The notes under the pieces: generated by a model
Databases searched by the model: none
Told to the model about the DNA's origin: nothing
The model's input: only the letters and a program-made list of their open reading frames with translations
Source: Argentina anserina
Taxonomy: Eukaryota > Streptophyta > Magnoliopsida > Rosales > Rosaceae
Direction: 5' to 3'
DNA: 64,000 nt
Assembly: GCF_933775445.1 (NCBI RefSeq)
Contig: NC_065873.1
Location: 26,846,001 to 26,910,000 of the forward strand
Part shown: positions 63,814 through 64,000 of the stretch, piece by piece
How the letters are laid out: every line of letters starts with the position of its first letter
Numbering within the stretch: position 1 is the first letter of the stretch
Made by a program: the position numbers and the translations under genes

Positions 63814-64000
63814 TTTCGGGTCGAGAGGGAGAGGGAGATGGGAGTGAGCTCGGGTTCGAGAGAGAGAGAGTACTGAGGGAGGCGGGTGAGAGTGAAATGA
63901 AAGGGTTTCCAATTATGGGAACCCTAACTGATAACATTTCCTTTTATACCCCCTCCCAAAATCGGAAACTAACTTTCGTCGTTAATAACTTTTACGTACG
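61100..64000 (-). mobile_element. LTR copy 6, reverse, runs off the window
   Basis: Begins TGTAACGACCCTAAAATTTC and follows the family to its TATA region (reverse, about 63943-63950), then leaves the window some 200 bp short of its other end. It contains a private duplication of roughly 90 bp (61823-61916 repeats 61735-61822) and a GA microsatellite (63766-63811). It interrupts copy 4 after ACAAC, which should reappear on its far side. Confidence 0.87.
63766..63811. repeat. GA microsatellite in LTR copy 6
   Basis: About 23 GA units, the reverse-strand equivalent of the CT tract of copy 1. It produces Ser-Leu open frames on the minus strand. Confidence 0.9.

Overview
The window is nuclear DNA from a flowering plant, most likely a eudicot. 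Every gene is split by GT...AG introns, the genes are plant-type families (B3 factor, SDH5, patatin-like lipases, carboxylesterase), and a Cassandra 5S-carrying retroelement LTR is present. A rosid fits, but the family cannot be fixed from sequence alone. Position 1 opens on a 30-base G run that looks like a contig-end artefact.

Layout. 1.5-6.7 kb: two tandem minus-strand B3-domain genes with the same five-exon structure. The first carries a fresh 364-bp duplication of its main B3 exon. 7.7-9.0 kb: an FLDH-like NAD(P)-dependent reductase (-). 9.4-12.2 kb: a DUF829/TMEM53-like alpha/beta hydrolase (-). 13.6-16.1 kb: ORC2 (-). 18.2-20.8 kb: a single-pass membrane protein with a Cys-rich tail (+). 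22.3-22.8 kb: DPH4 (+). 23.2-23.7 kb: a small TPR-like protein (+). 25.0-25.8 kb: a plant-specific acidic/Cys-rich protein (+). 26.4-27.6 kb: SDH5 (-). 28.6-30.1 kb: a carboxylesterase preceded by a tandem copy of its own promoter and 5' end (+). 30.6-33.0 kb: RPN11 (-).

34.8-53.0 kb is a patatin-like phospholipase cluster, two genes on + and one on -. The three paralogues differ in which introns they keep. Two 3.06-3.08 kb elements with TG...CA ends and perfect 5-bp target duplications (solo LTRs) sit in the cluster, one only 34 bp past a patatin stop codon.

55.2-64.0 kb is a nest of the same LTR family. A reverse copy is broken by a second reverse copy, which is itself broken by a Cassandra LTR plus a forward copy and again by another reverse copy that runs off the window. 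No coding sequence was found there.

The housekeeping genes (ORC2, DPH4, SDH5, RPN11) act in unrelated processes and show no operon-like logic. The genuinely clustered functions are the B3 pair and the patatin trio. The best leads are: the B3 exon duplication with a telomere-like 13-bp filler; the duplicated carboxylesterase promoter; the intron differences among the patatins; and a hairpin repeated in the LTR family that shows a compensatory base change.

Exon borders were read by eye from splice consensus, unbroken frame and comparison between paralogues. They have not been checked against transcripts.
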